Shown: piece after piece, positions 13,190 through 23,164 of the stretch | Layout of the letters: every line of letters starts with the position of its first letter | How positions within the stretch are numbered: the first letter of the stretch is position 1 | Origin: Bettongia penicillata ogilbyi | Taxonomy: Eukaryota > Chordata > Mammalia > Diprotodontia > Potoroidae | Assembly: GCA_023548195.1 (NCBI GenBank) | Contig: JAJHZJ010000221.1 | Location: forward strand, 2,648,001 to 2,712,000 | DNA length: 64,000 nt | Direction: 5' to 3' | Translations under genes and position numbers: made by a program | The notes under the pieces: generated by a model | Told to the model about the DNA's origin: nothing | The model's database searches: none | What the model saw: only the letters and a program-made list of their open reading frames with translations

Positions 13190-13734
13190 CAAATTTTAGG
13201 TGAGTCTTTCAGTCAATCAATATTTATTATGTGTCTTTTATGTAGCAGGCACTATGCTAAGTACTGGGGATACAAAAGGAAGCAGAAAACAGTCCCTGCA
13301 CTCAAAGAGCTCACTAATGGAGAAAACAAATATGTACAAACAAGCTATATATAGCTAAGTAGGAAATGATTAACAAAGTTAAGAGAGATTGGGAAAGGCT
13401 TCCTGTAAAAAATGGGATTTTGTTTGAGACTTAATGGAAACCAAGAAAGGGGAAGTGGAGGAGGGAGAGCATTCCAGGCCTGGGGGATAGCCAGAGAAAG
13501 TGTCTGGAGCTAAGAGATGAGGGTCTTTTTCGTGGGACAGTGTTACTGGGAGGCCACTGTTAATGTATTGAAAAGTGAGATACAAGAAAATAGAGGGGGA
13601 GCCTAGGGTGTGACGGGTTTTGAATGCCAAAAGAGTATTTTGTATTTGAACCTGGAGGCAATAGGGAGCGACTAGAATTTATTGAGTAACCAGGTGACAT
13701 GGTTAGACCTGGGTTTTAGGAAAATCATTTTGTT

Positions 13735-13985
13735 GGGTTTTTTTGTCCTTTGTTTTGGAAAGGACCAAAATGACATCACTATGTTACAGTCAAGTCACAA
13801 TGTGTCTGACTGTGACTGATCAGACCAATAAGAGCTTGGAATGTTTTACCACAGGTCAGGTAATATAGTCCATTTGGGGTAGATTCTCTACATTTGGACA
13901 TCTCACGCTTTTCTTAAGCTACTTCAGTTCTGTTTTGCTCATAGAGCACAGCACCTTCTGTGATGAGGGCACATCCACCTATAGA
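13735..13985 (+). mobile_element. Marsupial SINE inserted in L2
   Basis: The block reads GGAAAGGACCAAAATGACATCAC, then GTGACTGATCAGACCAATA, ACCACAGGTCAGG, and ends TCATAGAGCACAGCACCTTC. It is not L2, since L2 text stops before it and resumes after the next element. The pattern is one I associate with an abundant marsupial SINE; the exact family name is uncertain. Confidence 0.6.
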
Positions 13986-13990
13986 CTATT

Positions 13991-14005
13991 AAAATGGCCC
14001 AGGCA
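13991..14005 (+). repeat. Left target-site duplication of the HAL1 element
   Basis: The 15-mer AAAATGGCCCAGGCA here is repeated exactly at 17637-17651. Reading the pre-insertion site on the minus strand gives TTTT/AA at the nick, the consensus cleavage site of the L1 endonuclease. Confidence 0.95.
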
Positions 14006-14877
14006 GGGGGGCGGAGCCAAGATGGCGGAGTAGAAGGACGCACATTCACGAGCTCCGAACCCACAACCCATGGAATTGAGGTAAAAGGAGAGCCCCATAA
14101 ATTCTGAATCTCTGCAGGGGGTGCACAAACATAGGGGAAGAGATTTCCGTTCCACTGAACCCTGGAGAGCCGTCCCCGGGGTCCATCGCACTCCAGAAAG
14201 CGGACCCCACCCCCACCCCTGGCCGCGACCCAGAGAAGCTGACCTGAGCAGACTTCTGAGAGGAAAGCTCCGGGAGAATCTCCGGTAGCCGGGAAAGTCC
14301 CTCTGCCCACAGAAGCTAAAGGTCAGTTAAAAAGAACCCTGCGCTAGGGGAGGGGAGCGGGCCCCCTCGGGAGGAAGCGGCGGCGGCAGAGACGGGGCAG
14401 GAAGCGGCGGAGGCAGAGACGGGGGCAGGAAGCGGCGGAGGAAGAGACGGGGGCAGGAAGCGGCGGAGGCAGAGGCGTGGGCGGGCGGCTGAGGCGGCAG
14501 CGGCCCGGGACTCAGGAATCCCCCAGCAGCAGGTAGGATCTTCAATACTGAAGGTCTTTCCAACCTGAGGGAGCCGAGCAGGGGAGAGGGCCCTGCCCCC
14601 ACACCGCTCTACTGCTGAACGCCTCTGAATAAAACCCCCAAGGGAGCTGAGCACAGCAGGCGGGGCCCCCCACCCCACCCCCACCCGCTCTGTTCCTGAA
14701 AGTCGCTTCAGAAAGCCCCTGAGGGCCCAAGCTAGGAAGCGGCCCTGCCCCCACCCTGCGCCAGAACTAAAGCTTGCCGCGGGAAAGCGCATTTGAATCT
14801 CAGAGGCCAAGGACTAGCTGGGCGGATCCAGGCGGAGGTGGAAAGGAATCTCAGAAGTCAAGTAACTGGCTGGGAAA
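14006..14877 (+). promoter_or_regulatory. HAL1 5' UTR, putative internal promoter with YY1-like site
   Basis: Near the 5' end, 14017-14028 reads CCAAGATGGCGG, which matches the YY1 core (AAGATGGC). YY1 sets the transcription start in the human L1 5' UTR. The 872-bp region is much richer in CpG than the surrounding intron. It includes four tandem 27-28-bp GC-rich units (14372-14482). Promoter activity is inferred from L1 biology and is not shown by the sequence alone. Confidence 0.65.
14372..14482 (+). repeat. Four tandem 27-28-bp GC-rich units in the HAL1 5' UTR
   Basis: Units begin AGGAAGCGGCGG at 14372, 14399, 14427 and 14455. They share the body GGCAGAGACGGGGGC with single-base differences. 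Such short 5'-UTR repeats recall the monomer-based promoters of some L1 lineages, though here the unit is far shorter. Confidence 0.85.
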
Positions 14878-15984
14878 ATGCCTAGAAAGGGAAAGAAAAA
14901 TAAGACTTTAGAGAGTTTTTTCCAACAAATGCAAATGATCCCGACCTTCGGATCTGAAGGGGAGGATGAGGACGTATTTTTCCCATCAGGGAAAGATGTG
15001 GAGGGCGGGGCCTCAGTACCCCAGACACCCCAGGGGGGTGTTGGGTGGGCTCAGGCCTTGGAAGAGCTTAAAAAGGATTTTGAAAAGCAAGTTAGACAGG
15101 TGGAGGAAAGACTGGGAAGGGAAATGACAAAGATGCAAGAAGAGTATGAAAAAAAGGTCAATATCTTGGTAAAGGAGTCCCAAAAAAATGCTGAGGAAAT
15201 TAACACCTTGAAAAATAGGCTCACTCAATTGGCAAAAGAGGTTCAAAAAGCCAATGAGGAGAAGAATGCATTCAAAAGCAGAATGAGCCAAATGGAAAAA
15301 GAGGCTCAAAAGCTCACTGAATTTAATAGTTCTCTCAAAATTAGAATGGAACAGATGGAGTCTAATGACTTTATGAGAAACCAAGAAATCACCAAACAAA
15401 ACCAAAAGAACGATAAAATGGAAGAGAATGTGAAATATCTCATGGGAAAAACAACTGACCTGGAAAATAGATCAAGGAGAGACAACTTAAAAATTATGGG
15501 ACTACCTGAAAGCCATGATCAAAAAAAGAGCCTAGACATCGTCTTGCATGAAATTATCAAGGAAAACTGCCCTGACATTCTAGGACCAGAGGGCAAAATA
15601 AGTATTGAAAGAATCCATCGATCACCACCTGAAAGAGATCCAAAAAGAGAAACTCCTAGGAACATTGTGGCCAAATTCCAGAACTCCCAGCTCAAGGAAA
15701 AAATCTTGCAAGCAGCCAGAAACAAACAATTCCAGTACTGTGGAAATATAATCAGGATAACCCAAGATCTAGCAGCATCTACATTAAGGGATCGAAGGGC
15801 GTGGAATAGGATATTCCAGAAGGCAAAGGAACTAGGACTGAAACCAAGAATCACCTACCCAGCTAAACTGAGTATAATACTTCAAGGGAAAATATGGTCT
15901 TTCAATGAAACAGAGGACTTTCAATCATTCTTAATGAAAAGACCAGAGCTGAAAAGAAAATTTGACTTTCAAACACAAGAATGA
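14878..15984 (+). CDS. LINE-1 ORF1p, RNA-binding chaperone, intact 368 aa
   Basis: An uninterrupted ORF opens with MPRKGKKNKT, preceded by an in-context AAAATG. Residues about 59-196 form a long heptad-rich coiled coil (for example LEELKKDFEKQVRQVEERL and LKNRLTQLAKEVQKANEEK). An RRM-like domain follows at about 199-291, starting RRDNLKIMGLPE and including NIVAKFQNSQLKEKIL. The C-terminal domain at about 292-368 includes the conserved ITQDLAASTLRDRRAW and ITYPAKL motifs. ORF1p trimerises, coats its own RNA and acts as a nucleic-acid chaperone in target-primed reverse transcription. Length and domain order are typical of mammalian ORF1p. No stop or frameshift is seen, so it could be translated if the element is transcribed. 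Antisense ORFs over it are shadows. Confidence 0.93.
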   Translation: MPRKGKKNKTLESFFQQMQMIPTFGSEGEDEDVFFPSGKDVEGGASVPQTPQGGVGWAQALEELKKDFEKQVRQVEERLGREMTKMQEEYEKKVNILVKESQKNAEEINTLKNRLTQLAKEVQKANEEKNAFKSRMSQMEKEAQKLTEFNSSLKIRMEQMESNDFMRNQEITKQNQKNDKMEENVKYLMGKTTDLENRSRRDNLKIMGLPESHDQKKSLDIVLHEIIKENCPDILGPEGKISIERIHRSPPERDPKRETPRNIVAKFQNSQLKEKILQAARNKQFQYCGNIIRITQDLAASTLRDRRAWNRIFQKAKELGLKPRITYPAKLSIILQGKIWSFNETEDFQSFLMKRPELKRKFDFQTQE

Positions 15985-16119
15985 GAGGAAGCATGCAAAA
16001 GTCAACAGCAAGGAGAAGTATTAAGGGACTTACCAGAAATGAACTGTTTGCATTCATACAGGGAAGGACAATATTTCTAACTCTTAAAACTTTTCAGTAT
16101 CTGGGTGGTTGGTGGGATC

Positions 16120-16185
16120 ACACATACACATGTACACGCATGCACACACATACACACATGCATTCACATGCAGAGACAGAGAGCA
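16120..16185 (+). repeat. CACA/CATG-rich tract in the HAL1 3' UTR
   Basis: Alternating CACATACAC and CATGCA words sit just after the ORF1 tail. The same tract occurs in reverse in the HAL1 fragment near 43295-43350, so it is part of the element and not a random microsatellite. Confidence 0.7.
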
Positions 16186-16460
16186 CAGATTGAACTGAAT
16201 AGGATGGGACCATACCTTAAAAGAAATTAAGGTAAATGGTGAGAGAGAAATGTAGTGAGAGGAAAGAGGGGGAAATGGAAGGGGGTAACTATATGTCATT
16301 TAAGAGGCAAGTAGGAGATGTTTTTAGTGGAGGGAAAAAGAGGAGAGCTGAGGGAAAAAAACAAACAAACAAACAAACAAAAGTTTACCCTCATCACATT
16401 TGACTAAACGAAGGAGTGAAATGCACACTCATTTTGGTATGAAAACCTATCTTACAGTAT

Positions 16461-17006
16461 AAGAAAGCGGGGGAGAAGGAGATATTGGGGGGGGATGATG
16501 GAAGGGAGGGCAAAGGGAGGAGGGAGTAATTGAAAGTCAACACTTGGGGAGGGACAGGATCAAAGAGAAACAATGAGGGGCAGGTGAGGAGGGATGGCAA
16601 TTCAGTTAGTCTTACACAACACGACTATCAGGAAGGTCATTTGCAAAGCTACACAGATATGGCCTATAATGAATTGCCTGCCGTACCAAAGGGAATGGGT
16701 GGGGAGGGAGGGATGGGGAGAATTTGGAACTCAAAGTTTTAGGAACAATTGTTTAGTATTGCTGTTGCAACTAGGAAAGAAGACATACAGTTAATGAGGA
16801 ATAGAAAGTCATCTGGCCCTACAGGAGAAAAGAGAAGATAGAGACAAGGGAAGGGAGGGATGACAGAAGAGAGGACAGATTGGAGATAGGGAAAATTAGA
16901 TTGCTTGGGGTATTGGGGTGGGGGGGAGGGGAGAAAAAGGGAGAAAATTTGGAACCCAAAAATTTGTGAAAATGAATGTAAAATAAATAAATAAATAAAT
17001 AAATAA

Positions 17007-17035
<29 letters not shown>
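16461..17035 (+). repeat. HAL1 3' UTR, copy 1, ending in (AAAT)n and poly(A)
   Basis: It starts AAGAAAGCGGGGGAGAAGG and ends with an AAAT-repeat tract (16979-17010) and about 28 A. The second copy begins at 17036 with the same word. Copy 1 lacks 8 nt (GGACAGAA) that copy 2 has near 17143. It also differs at roughly ten other positions, mostly transitions. Confidence 0.9.
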
Positions 17036-17039
<4 letters not shown>

Positions 17040-17636
17040 AAGCGGGGGAGAAGGAGATATTGGGGGGGGGGGATGATGGAAGGGAGGGCAAAGGGAGGAG
17101 GGAGAAATTGAAAGTCAACACTTGGGGAGGGACAGGATCAAAGGACAGAAGAGAAACAATGAGGGGCAGGTTAAGAGGGATGGCAATTCAGTTAATCTTA
17201 CACAACACGACTATCAGGAAGGTCACTTGCAAAGCTACACAGATATGGCCTATAATAAATTGCCTGCCGTACCAAAGGGAATGGATGGGGAGGGAGGGAT
17301 GGGGAGAATTTGGAACTCAAAGTTTCAGGAACAATTGTTTAGTATTGTTGTTGCAACTAGGAAAGAAGACATACAGTTAATGAGGAATAGAAAGTCATCT
17401 GGCCCTACAGGAGAAAAGAGAAGATAGAGACAAGGGAAGGGAGGGATGACAGAAGAGAGGACAGATTGAAGATAGGGAAAATTAGATTGCTTGGGGTATT
17501 GGGGTGGGGGGAGGGGAGAAAAGGGGAGAAAATTTGGAACCCAAAAATTTGTGGAAATGAATGTAAAAAGCTAAATAAATAAATAAATTTAAAAAAAAAA
17601 AAAAATTTAATGTAAAAAAAAAAAAAAAAAAAAAAT
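17036..17636 (+). repeat. HAL1 3' UTR, copy 2, ending in A-rich tail
   Basis: This is a second, 5'-truncated 3' UTR of the same family, directly abutting the poly(A) of copy 1. It ends with CTAAATAAATAAATAAATTT and then two A tracts. The outer target-site duplication follows at 17637, so both 3' ends lie inside one duplication. Confidence 0.9.
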
Positions 17637-17651
17637 AAAATGGCCCAGGCA
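17637..17651 (+). repeat. Right target-site duplication of the HAL1 element
   Basis: This is an exact copy of the 15-mer at 13991-14005. L2 sequence resumes immediately afterwards with AAGGTGATGAGGGCCTGCAG. Confidence 0.95.
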
Positions 17652-18657
17652 CAAGGTGATGAGGGCCTGCAGAAGAGAAAATGATGTATTCTTGAGAGAT
17701 GTTGCAGTGGAATCAATAGGCTTTGGCCACAGATTGGATATGGCCGAGGTTTGAGAGCTGGGGGCGAGATGATAAGTCAAGTATAGCTCCTAGATTGTGA
17801 ACCTGAGGGAATGGGAGTTTCCCTCTACAGTAATTGGGAAGGGGGGAGGGTTTAGGGGGAAAGAAAATGTGCTGTCCTTTGGATGTGTGTAGTTATGACA
17901 TCTACTAGATGATATGTGAAAGGCATCAGGGTGGTGGGAGGGAAGTGGGGCAGGGTAGATGGATTTGAGAATTGTCAGCATAGAGATGGTAATTAAATAT
18001 ATTGGAGCTGATGAGATCACCAAATGAGATAATATAGAGGGGAAAAAGAAAAGAAAGCCCAAGATAGGACCCTGAGAGACACCTACAGCAGAGGGTGTGA
18101 TCTGGGTGAAGATCCAGCAATGGAAATGGAGAAGGAGCGGTCATATATGTAGGAGAGCTTGGAGAGAATAGTGTCCTGAAAACCTAGAGGGAAATAGTCT
18201 CAAGGAGTAGAGAGTGGTCTGGAGTTTTAGAGGCTGCAAAAAAGTCAAGGAGAATGAGGATTGAGAAAAGGCCGGTGGATTTGTCAGTTAAGAGATAATT
18301 GGTAAGATCATTGGAGTTGTAACTTCACTGGAACAGTAGGGTGGCAAGCTGGATTGTAGGGGTCTAAGAAGAAAGTGATGGAAAAGAAAGTGGAGGCACC
18401 AATCATGGACAGTCTTTTTGAGGAGTTTAGTTACAAAGGGCAAAAGAGATAGAGAAAATTCTGGTGGGGACTGAAGTGAGGGTTTTTCAGGGTGAGAGAG
18501 ACATAGGCATGTTTGTAGGTGGTGTAGGGAATGAGTCAGTAGACAGGGAGAGATTGAAAATGAGGATGACAGGTGGCATTCTGTTGGAGGAGATGAGATA
18601 GAGAAGGATCACTTGGGTATACAGAGGGGTTAGCCTTGTTAAGGACTAAGGGCATTT

Positions 18658-18660
<3 letters not shown>

Positions 18661-18709
<49 letters not shown>
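18661..18709 (+). repeat. (TG)n microsatellite
   Basis: This is 49 bp of uninterrupted TG dinucleotide directly 5' of a SINE. It is likely to be polymorphic in length. Confidence 0.98.
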
Positions 18710-18710
<1 letters not shown>

Positions 18711-19016
18711 CATTCTTCATTACCAAAGAAGACCATGCCATCACAGAAATGGTGACATGACTTGCACTTGACTTTGTTTTGAGAGAGGGAGGGCTGGGCA
18801 GGTCACCAGCCTCACTTCTCCTCCAGAGCCATCTGAATCCAGTGATCAGATATTCATCAGGATGACTGGAGATGACCCAGGATGAAGCAGTTGGGGTTAA
18901 GTGACTTGCGCAAGGTCACACAGGTAGTGAGTGTCAAGTGTCTGAGGTGAGATTTGAACTCAGTTTCTCCTGACTCCTGCACTGGTACTCTATCCACTAC
19001 ACCACCTTGCTGCCCC
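18710..19016 (+). mobile_element. Marsupial core-SINE inserted in L2
   Basis: It reads ACCAAAGAAGACCATGCCATCAC, then GAGGGAGGGCTGGGCAGGTC, CTCCTCCAGAGCCATCTG, and the MIR-type core GGGGTTAAGTGACTTGCGCAAGG, then TATCCACTACACCACCTTGCTGCCCC. It combines a marsupial-specific head with the THER1/MIR core and tail. Confidence 0.8.
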
Positions 19017-20689
19017 AACTTCATCATGTAAGATAGAGGTGAAGGTGTGATGTAAGGTGTCTGAGTGTTAAAGAGATGGAGAAGAGGGAGTTCATAGTGA
19101 ATGGTCTGTAAAATGTGATGCAGGGGTCTCAGCTGAGAGAGGGGGAAGGAGGAGCTATGAGATGGTTGAGGAGGAATGAAAAGATTTGGAAGAGCCAGCT
19201 GTGGAGAATGGGACAGTGAGTTGATAAGGCCAGTATAGGATTGCCTAGAAGCCATGATAGCCTAGTTGATATTCTGTAACTAAATTTGTAGCAGGGCATA
19301 GTTAGAATGGTTGTGCAATTTTCTCAACCTTTATTCACCAGCATATGTGTAGGAGTGAAGAAAGCAATGGTGAGAGTAATCCAAGGCTGACTAGAACTGA
19401 ACTGGTTCACCTTAGGTCAAGATGGGGAAAAGAGATAAGAATGTCTAGGGCAAGGGAGATGGCCTGGAAGAGAATTGAAGGGTCGAGGGATTGGAGTTCA
19501 CCATGAGGATGAAGAGTAGGGTTTTGTAAGAGAAGATAGGAAAAGTGAAAAGCCAATAGGAGATTCCAGAATTCTTGAACATGGAGGTGATTATGCATTA
19601 TGGGAAGATCAAGGATATGACTATCTTTGTATGTAAATGAATTAGAATTGGAGTAGATTGGGAAACTGTGATTACAGAATTTGTGGAAGAGTCAATATAT
19701 ATGATGAATTCCCTTGTATAAAAGTAGAAGTTGAGGAGAAAAGTTGTGTCATATACTGAATGCATTGATTAAGGAAAAGGAGTGATCTGGGCAATCTGTA
19801 GACAATGGCTACTAGAATTTTGATCAGCTGGTAGATGAGAATAGTATGAACCTTAAAGGAGGAGCATTTACTGAGTGGTGGAAGTAGGGAGAGAACCTGG
19901 ACCTGGCCATGAGGATCAGGGAGTATTCCAGTTCTTCACCTCTGCTGGTGAACTGAGGAGAATGAGTGAAGGTGCAGTCAGTACTGGAAACAATACCCTT
20001 TATGTATTCATGTTGGTGTTCCTGTCTGGACATGTGTCTAGGAACTGTTCAAAGCACTGCTCAAGAGGGGCCATTATGTGAACCAGCCTTCTAGTGGTGT
20101 TATGCTCCTTTGTCCAGTAACACTTCCACAGCATCATAGAGATTGTCTCATCCTTCCTACTCATTTTACAGATGAGGAAACTGAGGAAAAGAGAAAGGAA
20201 GTGATTTGTCCACAGTTATACATTAAGAGCTAAACTGATGTCAAAAGATTATAAAGAATGAGCATATTCATAAAAAAGAGATCTGAGAGGACACTCCAAA
20301 CCCAGCCCTACACAGAGGTGAGAGATCCACAGGTACTGCACATTGCGCCTGTTTGGAGGCTTTTTCAGTGAATTGATTGGCTATGTTAATTTTTCTTTTT
20401 CGTTTTCTTACCTTTTTTTATCTTTCGTCTTTTTCCTTAAAAAACAAGGAGACTTTGTAGGGCTGTTTCTCTGGGAGGGGAAGAGGCACTGGGGAAAATG
20501 ATAATGATATAAAAAAATAAGACTGAAACAAACTTTTCTAAAAAGAGTTAAAGGGAACAGATGCCAGTAGCTGGAGCAAGGAGCAGGGCATTCTTAGACT
20601 TTTGTTGTCATTGTTCTTCAGAGCATGTAACCTTTGAATTTTGATCTCTTCATGCGTGAACTGCAAAGGGAAAAAAGTTATTGAATTGA

Positions 20690-20950
20690 TATCCAAGGAC
20701 TTACATTCAAATCCTAGCTCTGTTTAACCTGGGCCAAGTTATTTAACTTTCCTTGGCTTTAGTTACATCATCTGTAAAGTGAGGGAGTTAGAGCGGATGA
20801 CCTCTGAGGTTCCTTACAGATCTAAATCTATCAAGCTATAAAAACTGTTCTTATTTGTTGCCTAGAGCAGCACATCAATTAATCAAGCATTTATTAACTT
20901 CCTAATAAGTGCCAGGCACTCTCTTAAGTGTTGGGGATATAAAGACCAGT
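20690..20950 (+). mobile_element. MIR SINE followed by an L2 3' end (antisense)
   Basis: About 20690-20830 carries the MIR body, with ACATCATCTGTAAAGTGAGGG and GATGACCTCTGAGGTTCC. From about 20880 an L2 3' end in reverse starts AAGCATTTATTAACTTCC and CAGGCACTCTCTTAAGTG. Confidence 0.7.
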
Positions 20951-21239
20951 CAGCCTTGAAGACCTTAGCAGCAGAGCCTACCTATATAGGTCTATATATA
21001 AGAATTTGTGGGAAAGAAACTAGTATCTAGAGGGAAGGTTTTATGTAGAAGGTGGTGCTTGAACATCTGAGCCTTGAAGAAAACTAGGGATTCTGAGAGT
21101 CACAGGTGAGAGAGAGTCCATTCTAGACACGGAACCTGGCTGGGCAGAGGCATGAAGATTGGAGATGTAGAACTGTGTGTGAACTTAGCAAAAGAGAAAA
21201 CACAAATGAGCTACTGCCTTACAAGTATTCTACTTAATG
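20951..21239 (-). mobile_element. L2-like body fragment, antisense, weak
   Basis: Text such as GATTCTGAGAGTCACAGG and GGCTGGGCAGAGGCATGAAG resembles the degraded interior of an antisense L2 following the 3' end at 20880. The assignment is weak. Confidence 0.4.
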
Positions 21240-21660
21240 AACTATTCTGATAGTGATAGCCCTCTGCAGAGCTTTCAGTGTTTTCCCGCTGCTTACTGTA
21301 CTTATGGATAAATTAAAACTCCTAATGTTAATAGAGAAGACTGTCCCTAGTTTTGCTCCAGCTCTTTTCCAGTTTCCCCTTATATTGCTTTGATCTCCAT
21401 TGTTTAACTTATTCCATCCTCCATGTCAGGAATCAGCTCTACCGTCTACCACATGCCCAGTTTATCTGCCATTTCCTCCTTCAAGCCTTCCCTGATGTCC
21501 CCAACTAAGGTGATCTCTTTTTCTAGACCTCTTCTTAATTTTTTCATATCTGCCTGTATTGGGTTATTTGTGTGTGTTCCGGAGAGCAGACTCTGTATGC
21601 TATCCTTTTTTTGTATTCCCATGATGCCTTGTACAAAGTAGGTGCTTAATAAATATTTGT
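21240..21660 (+). mobile_element. L2 LINE 3' end, sense
   Basis: It shows the L2 3' layout: CTTCAAGCCTTCCCTGATGTCC, then TTTGTATTCCCATGATGCC, then AGTAGGTGCTTAATAAATATTTGTTG. An ORF at 21423-21641 is debris of this element. Confidence 0.75.
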
Positions 21661-21779
21661 TGTAGAGTTGCTCCTAGCTGTAGAAACCTAATACAGCATG
21701 TTATTTGTGTTTTGGACTTCATTCAAGGGAGTTTAGTATCTAGTGTAGTTCATTAAAATTCATTATTAACTCCTAAAGC

Positions 21780-23160
21780 CTCAGTTTCTTAATGTGTAAA
21801 TGGGGATAATATATATAGTCAGACAATCTCACAGAGTTGTTATGAAGATCAAATTAAATATGTGGAAGTACTTTATGACAGTAAAACTTTCTATAAATGT
21901 GAATTATTTTTATCTTACATTTGTTACCCAAGGGTACCATTTTTAAGACTCCAGCGTAATAATATTGTGGAGTGGAAAAATGGTCATTTCAACACCATGT
22001 GGATTTCTAAGAGTAGATAGAAAGTGATTGTTTTACGTACTTGGATGGCAACCCACATATACACGCTAATGAAGAAATATTTATAGAGTATATAGTGTTT
22101 TCCTTCATACATCATGTTAAGTTTAGTGTTTAATATGTTGCCTCTTCAAGTTTGAACATGATCTAAGTAAGAATCATAATTTGAAACTTTTCAATATTTA
22201 GAAAAAAAAATTTTGGTAGCTACTATCTACTGTATGGATTGGACAGATCACTCAAATCTCACAGGAATTCCTCATTTGTAACAGTGAGGAAGTTGGATTA
22301 GATGTTATTTAAGGTTTCTTCTAGCCCTAATGTCCTATGACACCATACAATTGGTTTGACTCTCTCCCCTGCCCCATCTCCCTTCTCTTTCCCTTTGTTC
22401 CACACTTTAGAAATGATGACCATTCAGCTAAGTGGTAACACTAAGAGTCCTTGTCATTAGCTACTGCATTCAATATGCAGAAGTCAAATAGATGGAGGAA
22501 TAAAAGTTTTTTTGTAAATTTTTTTTAGAAAGTATAAAAACATTTCTTTGAAACTCAATTGGTGTCACCTTGTTATAATGGGAGTTAAAAATCTTCCCTA
22601 CCCATTGATAGGGCTCAGGTGGAGCTATTGAGGGAGGCTTGATTGGGGGAGGCTTGTTTGGATGGGGGTGCACACCTTTTGCTGATTGCTGGTGAGGTGC
22701 TGGTTCATGAGGAGTCATGCCTTCCTGCTCTTAAAAGAGTATATATATTCTGAGGTGAGGTTTTGCTTTGGGGCTTAGTTTTTGGAAGAAGACTCATGTG
22801 CCAGATGACTCTGGGAAACTTTTTTAAGAAGCCTCCCCCCCACTCCCTTTGAATACCCAGATGCTGGTGCTTCTCTCTCTGGTAAAAATGTGTGTGTTGC
22901 CTATGGTCAGACAGTTGGAAGCCCTTTCTATTGGTCCTGCATGTGTTTTCTCTGTTGGTATATGTGTCTGATTAAAGTGATTGTTGATCTCTTAAAAGTT
23001 GCTTTCCTTTTAGAAAAGCAGATCTAAGAGCCTGTGCAGCAGACCATCCTGTGTATGTCAGGGTGCTTACTGTTGCACTTCTGCATGAGATTTTTTCTAA
23101 TTTCTGTTCCCTCCAACTGCTGGTGCTCCCACATCATCTTGCCTTCATTTTGTGTAGATG
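21780..23160 (+). other. WDR70: Intron with MIR fragments, otherwise unassigned
   Basis: MIR 3' halves lie at about 21780-21915 (TTAATGTGTAAATGGGGATAA) and about 22230-22345 (GTGAGGAAGTTGGATTAGATG). The Pro-rich minus-strand ORF at 22470-22718 has no recognisable domain. Nothing else could be assigned. Confidence 0.5.
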
Positions 23161-23164
23161 CTTG

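Larger units (their letters stand above)
13190..14005 (-). mobile_element. L2 LINE, antisense, left part (interrupted by a SINE and a HAL1)
   Basis: The L2 3' end in reverse starts at AATATTTATTATGTGTC and continues through CAGTCCCTGCACTCAAAGAGCTCAC and GGGAAAGGCTTCCTG. The segment GAGCATTCCAGGCCTGGGGGA leads on to CAGGTGACATGGTTAGACC. A SINE interrupts it at about 13735-13985, and the HAL1 element then splits it. The L2 resumes at 17637. An antisense ORF at 13379-13630 is non-functional L2 coding debris. Confidence 0.8.
14006..17636 (+). mobile_element. HAL1-type (ORF1-only) LINE-1 element with intact ORF1
   Basis: This 3.6-kb insertion is bounded by a perfect 15-bp target-site duplication. 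It has a GC-rich 5' UTR (14006-14877) starting GGGGGGCGGAGCCAAGATGGCGG, an intact ORF1 (14878-15984), a 3' UTR and a poly(A)-rich end. There is no endonuclease or reverse-transcriptase ORF2, and the inter-ORF sequence runs straight into the 3' UTR. This is the architecture of half-L1 (HAL1) elements, which depend on ORF2 protein supplied by L1. The orientation is sense to WDR70. The perfect duplication, open ORF and long A tracts suggest recent insertion. The 3' end is duplicated (see the 16461 and 17036 entries). Confidence 0.9.
17652..20280 (-). mobile_element. L2 LINE, antisense, with decayed reverse transcriptase
   Basis: This continues the L2 that starts at 13190. On the minus strand, 18144-17926 encodes a reverse-transcriptase remnant containing LFPLYIISFGDLISS and YHLYADNSQIHL. 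The catalytic YADD is changed to YADN (about 17971-17982). Further minus-strand pieces (19255-18857 and 19598-19407) match upstream L2 coding sequence (ALPNLFIPPQPSHSS). Stops and frameshifts occur throughout, so it is inactive. It is interrupted by a (TG)n tract and a SINE at 18661-19016. The end near 20280 is approximate, and about 20155-20230 carries a MIR-like core. Confidence 0.8.

Noticed and set aside
14372..14482. Tandem repeats as a CRISPR-like array
   Set aside because: The units are contiguous with no spacers, in a mammalian LINE 5' UTR.
14316..14810. Minus-strand ORF of 164 aa over the HAL1 5' UTR
   Set aside because: It is an Ala/Pro/Ser-rich reading of GC-rich tandem repeats opposite the element's own 5' UTR. 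No domain is visible and the overlapping ORFs in other frames are of similar quality.
15013..15854. Minus-strand ORFs of 130 and 111 aa inside ORF1
   Set aside because: They are shadows of the real ORF1 coding strand, with Leu/Phe-rich composition caused by antisense Lys/Glu codons.
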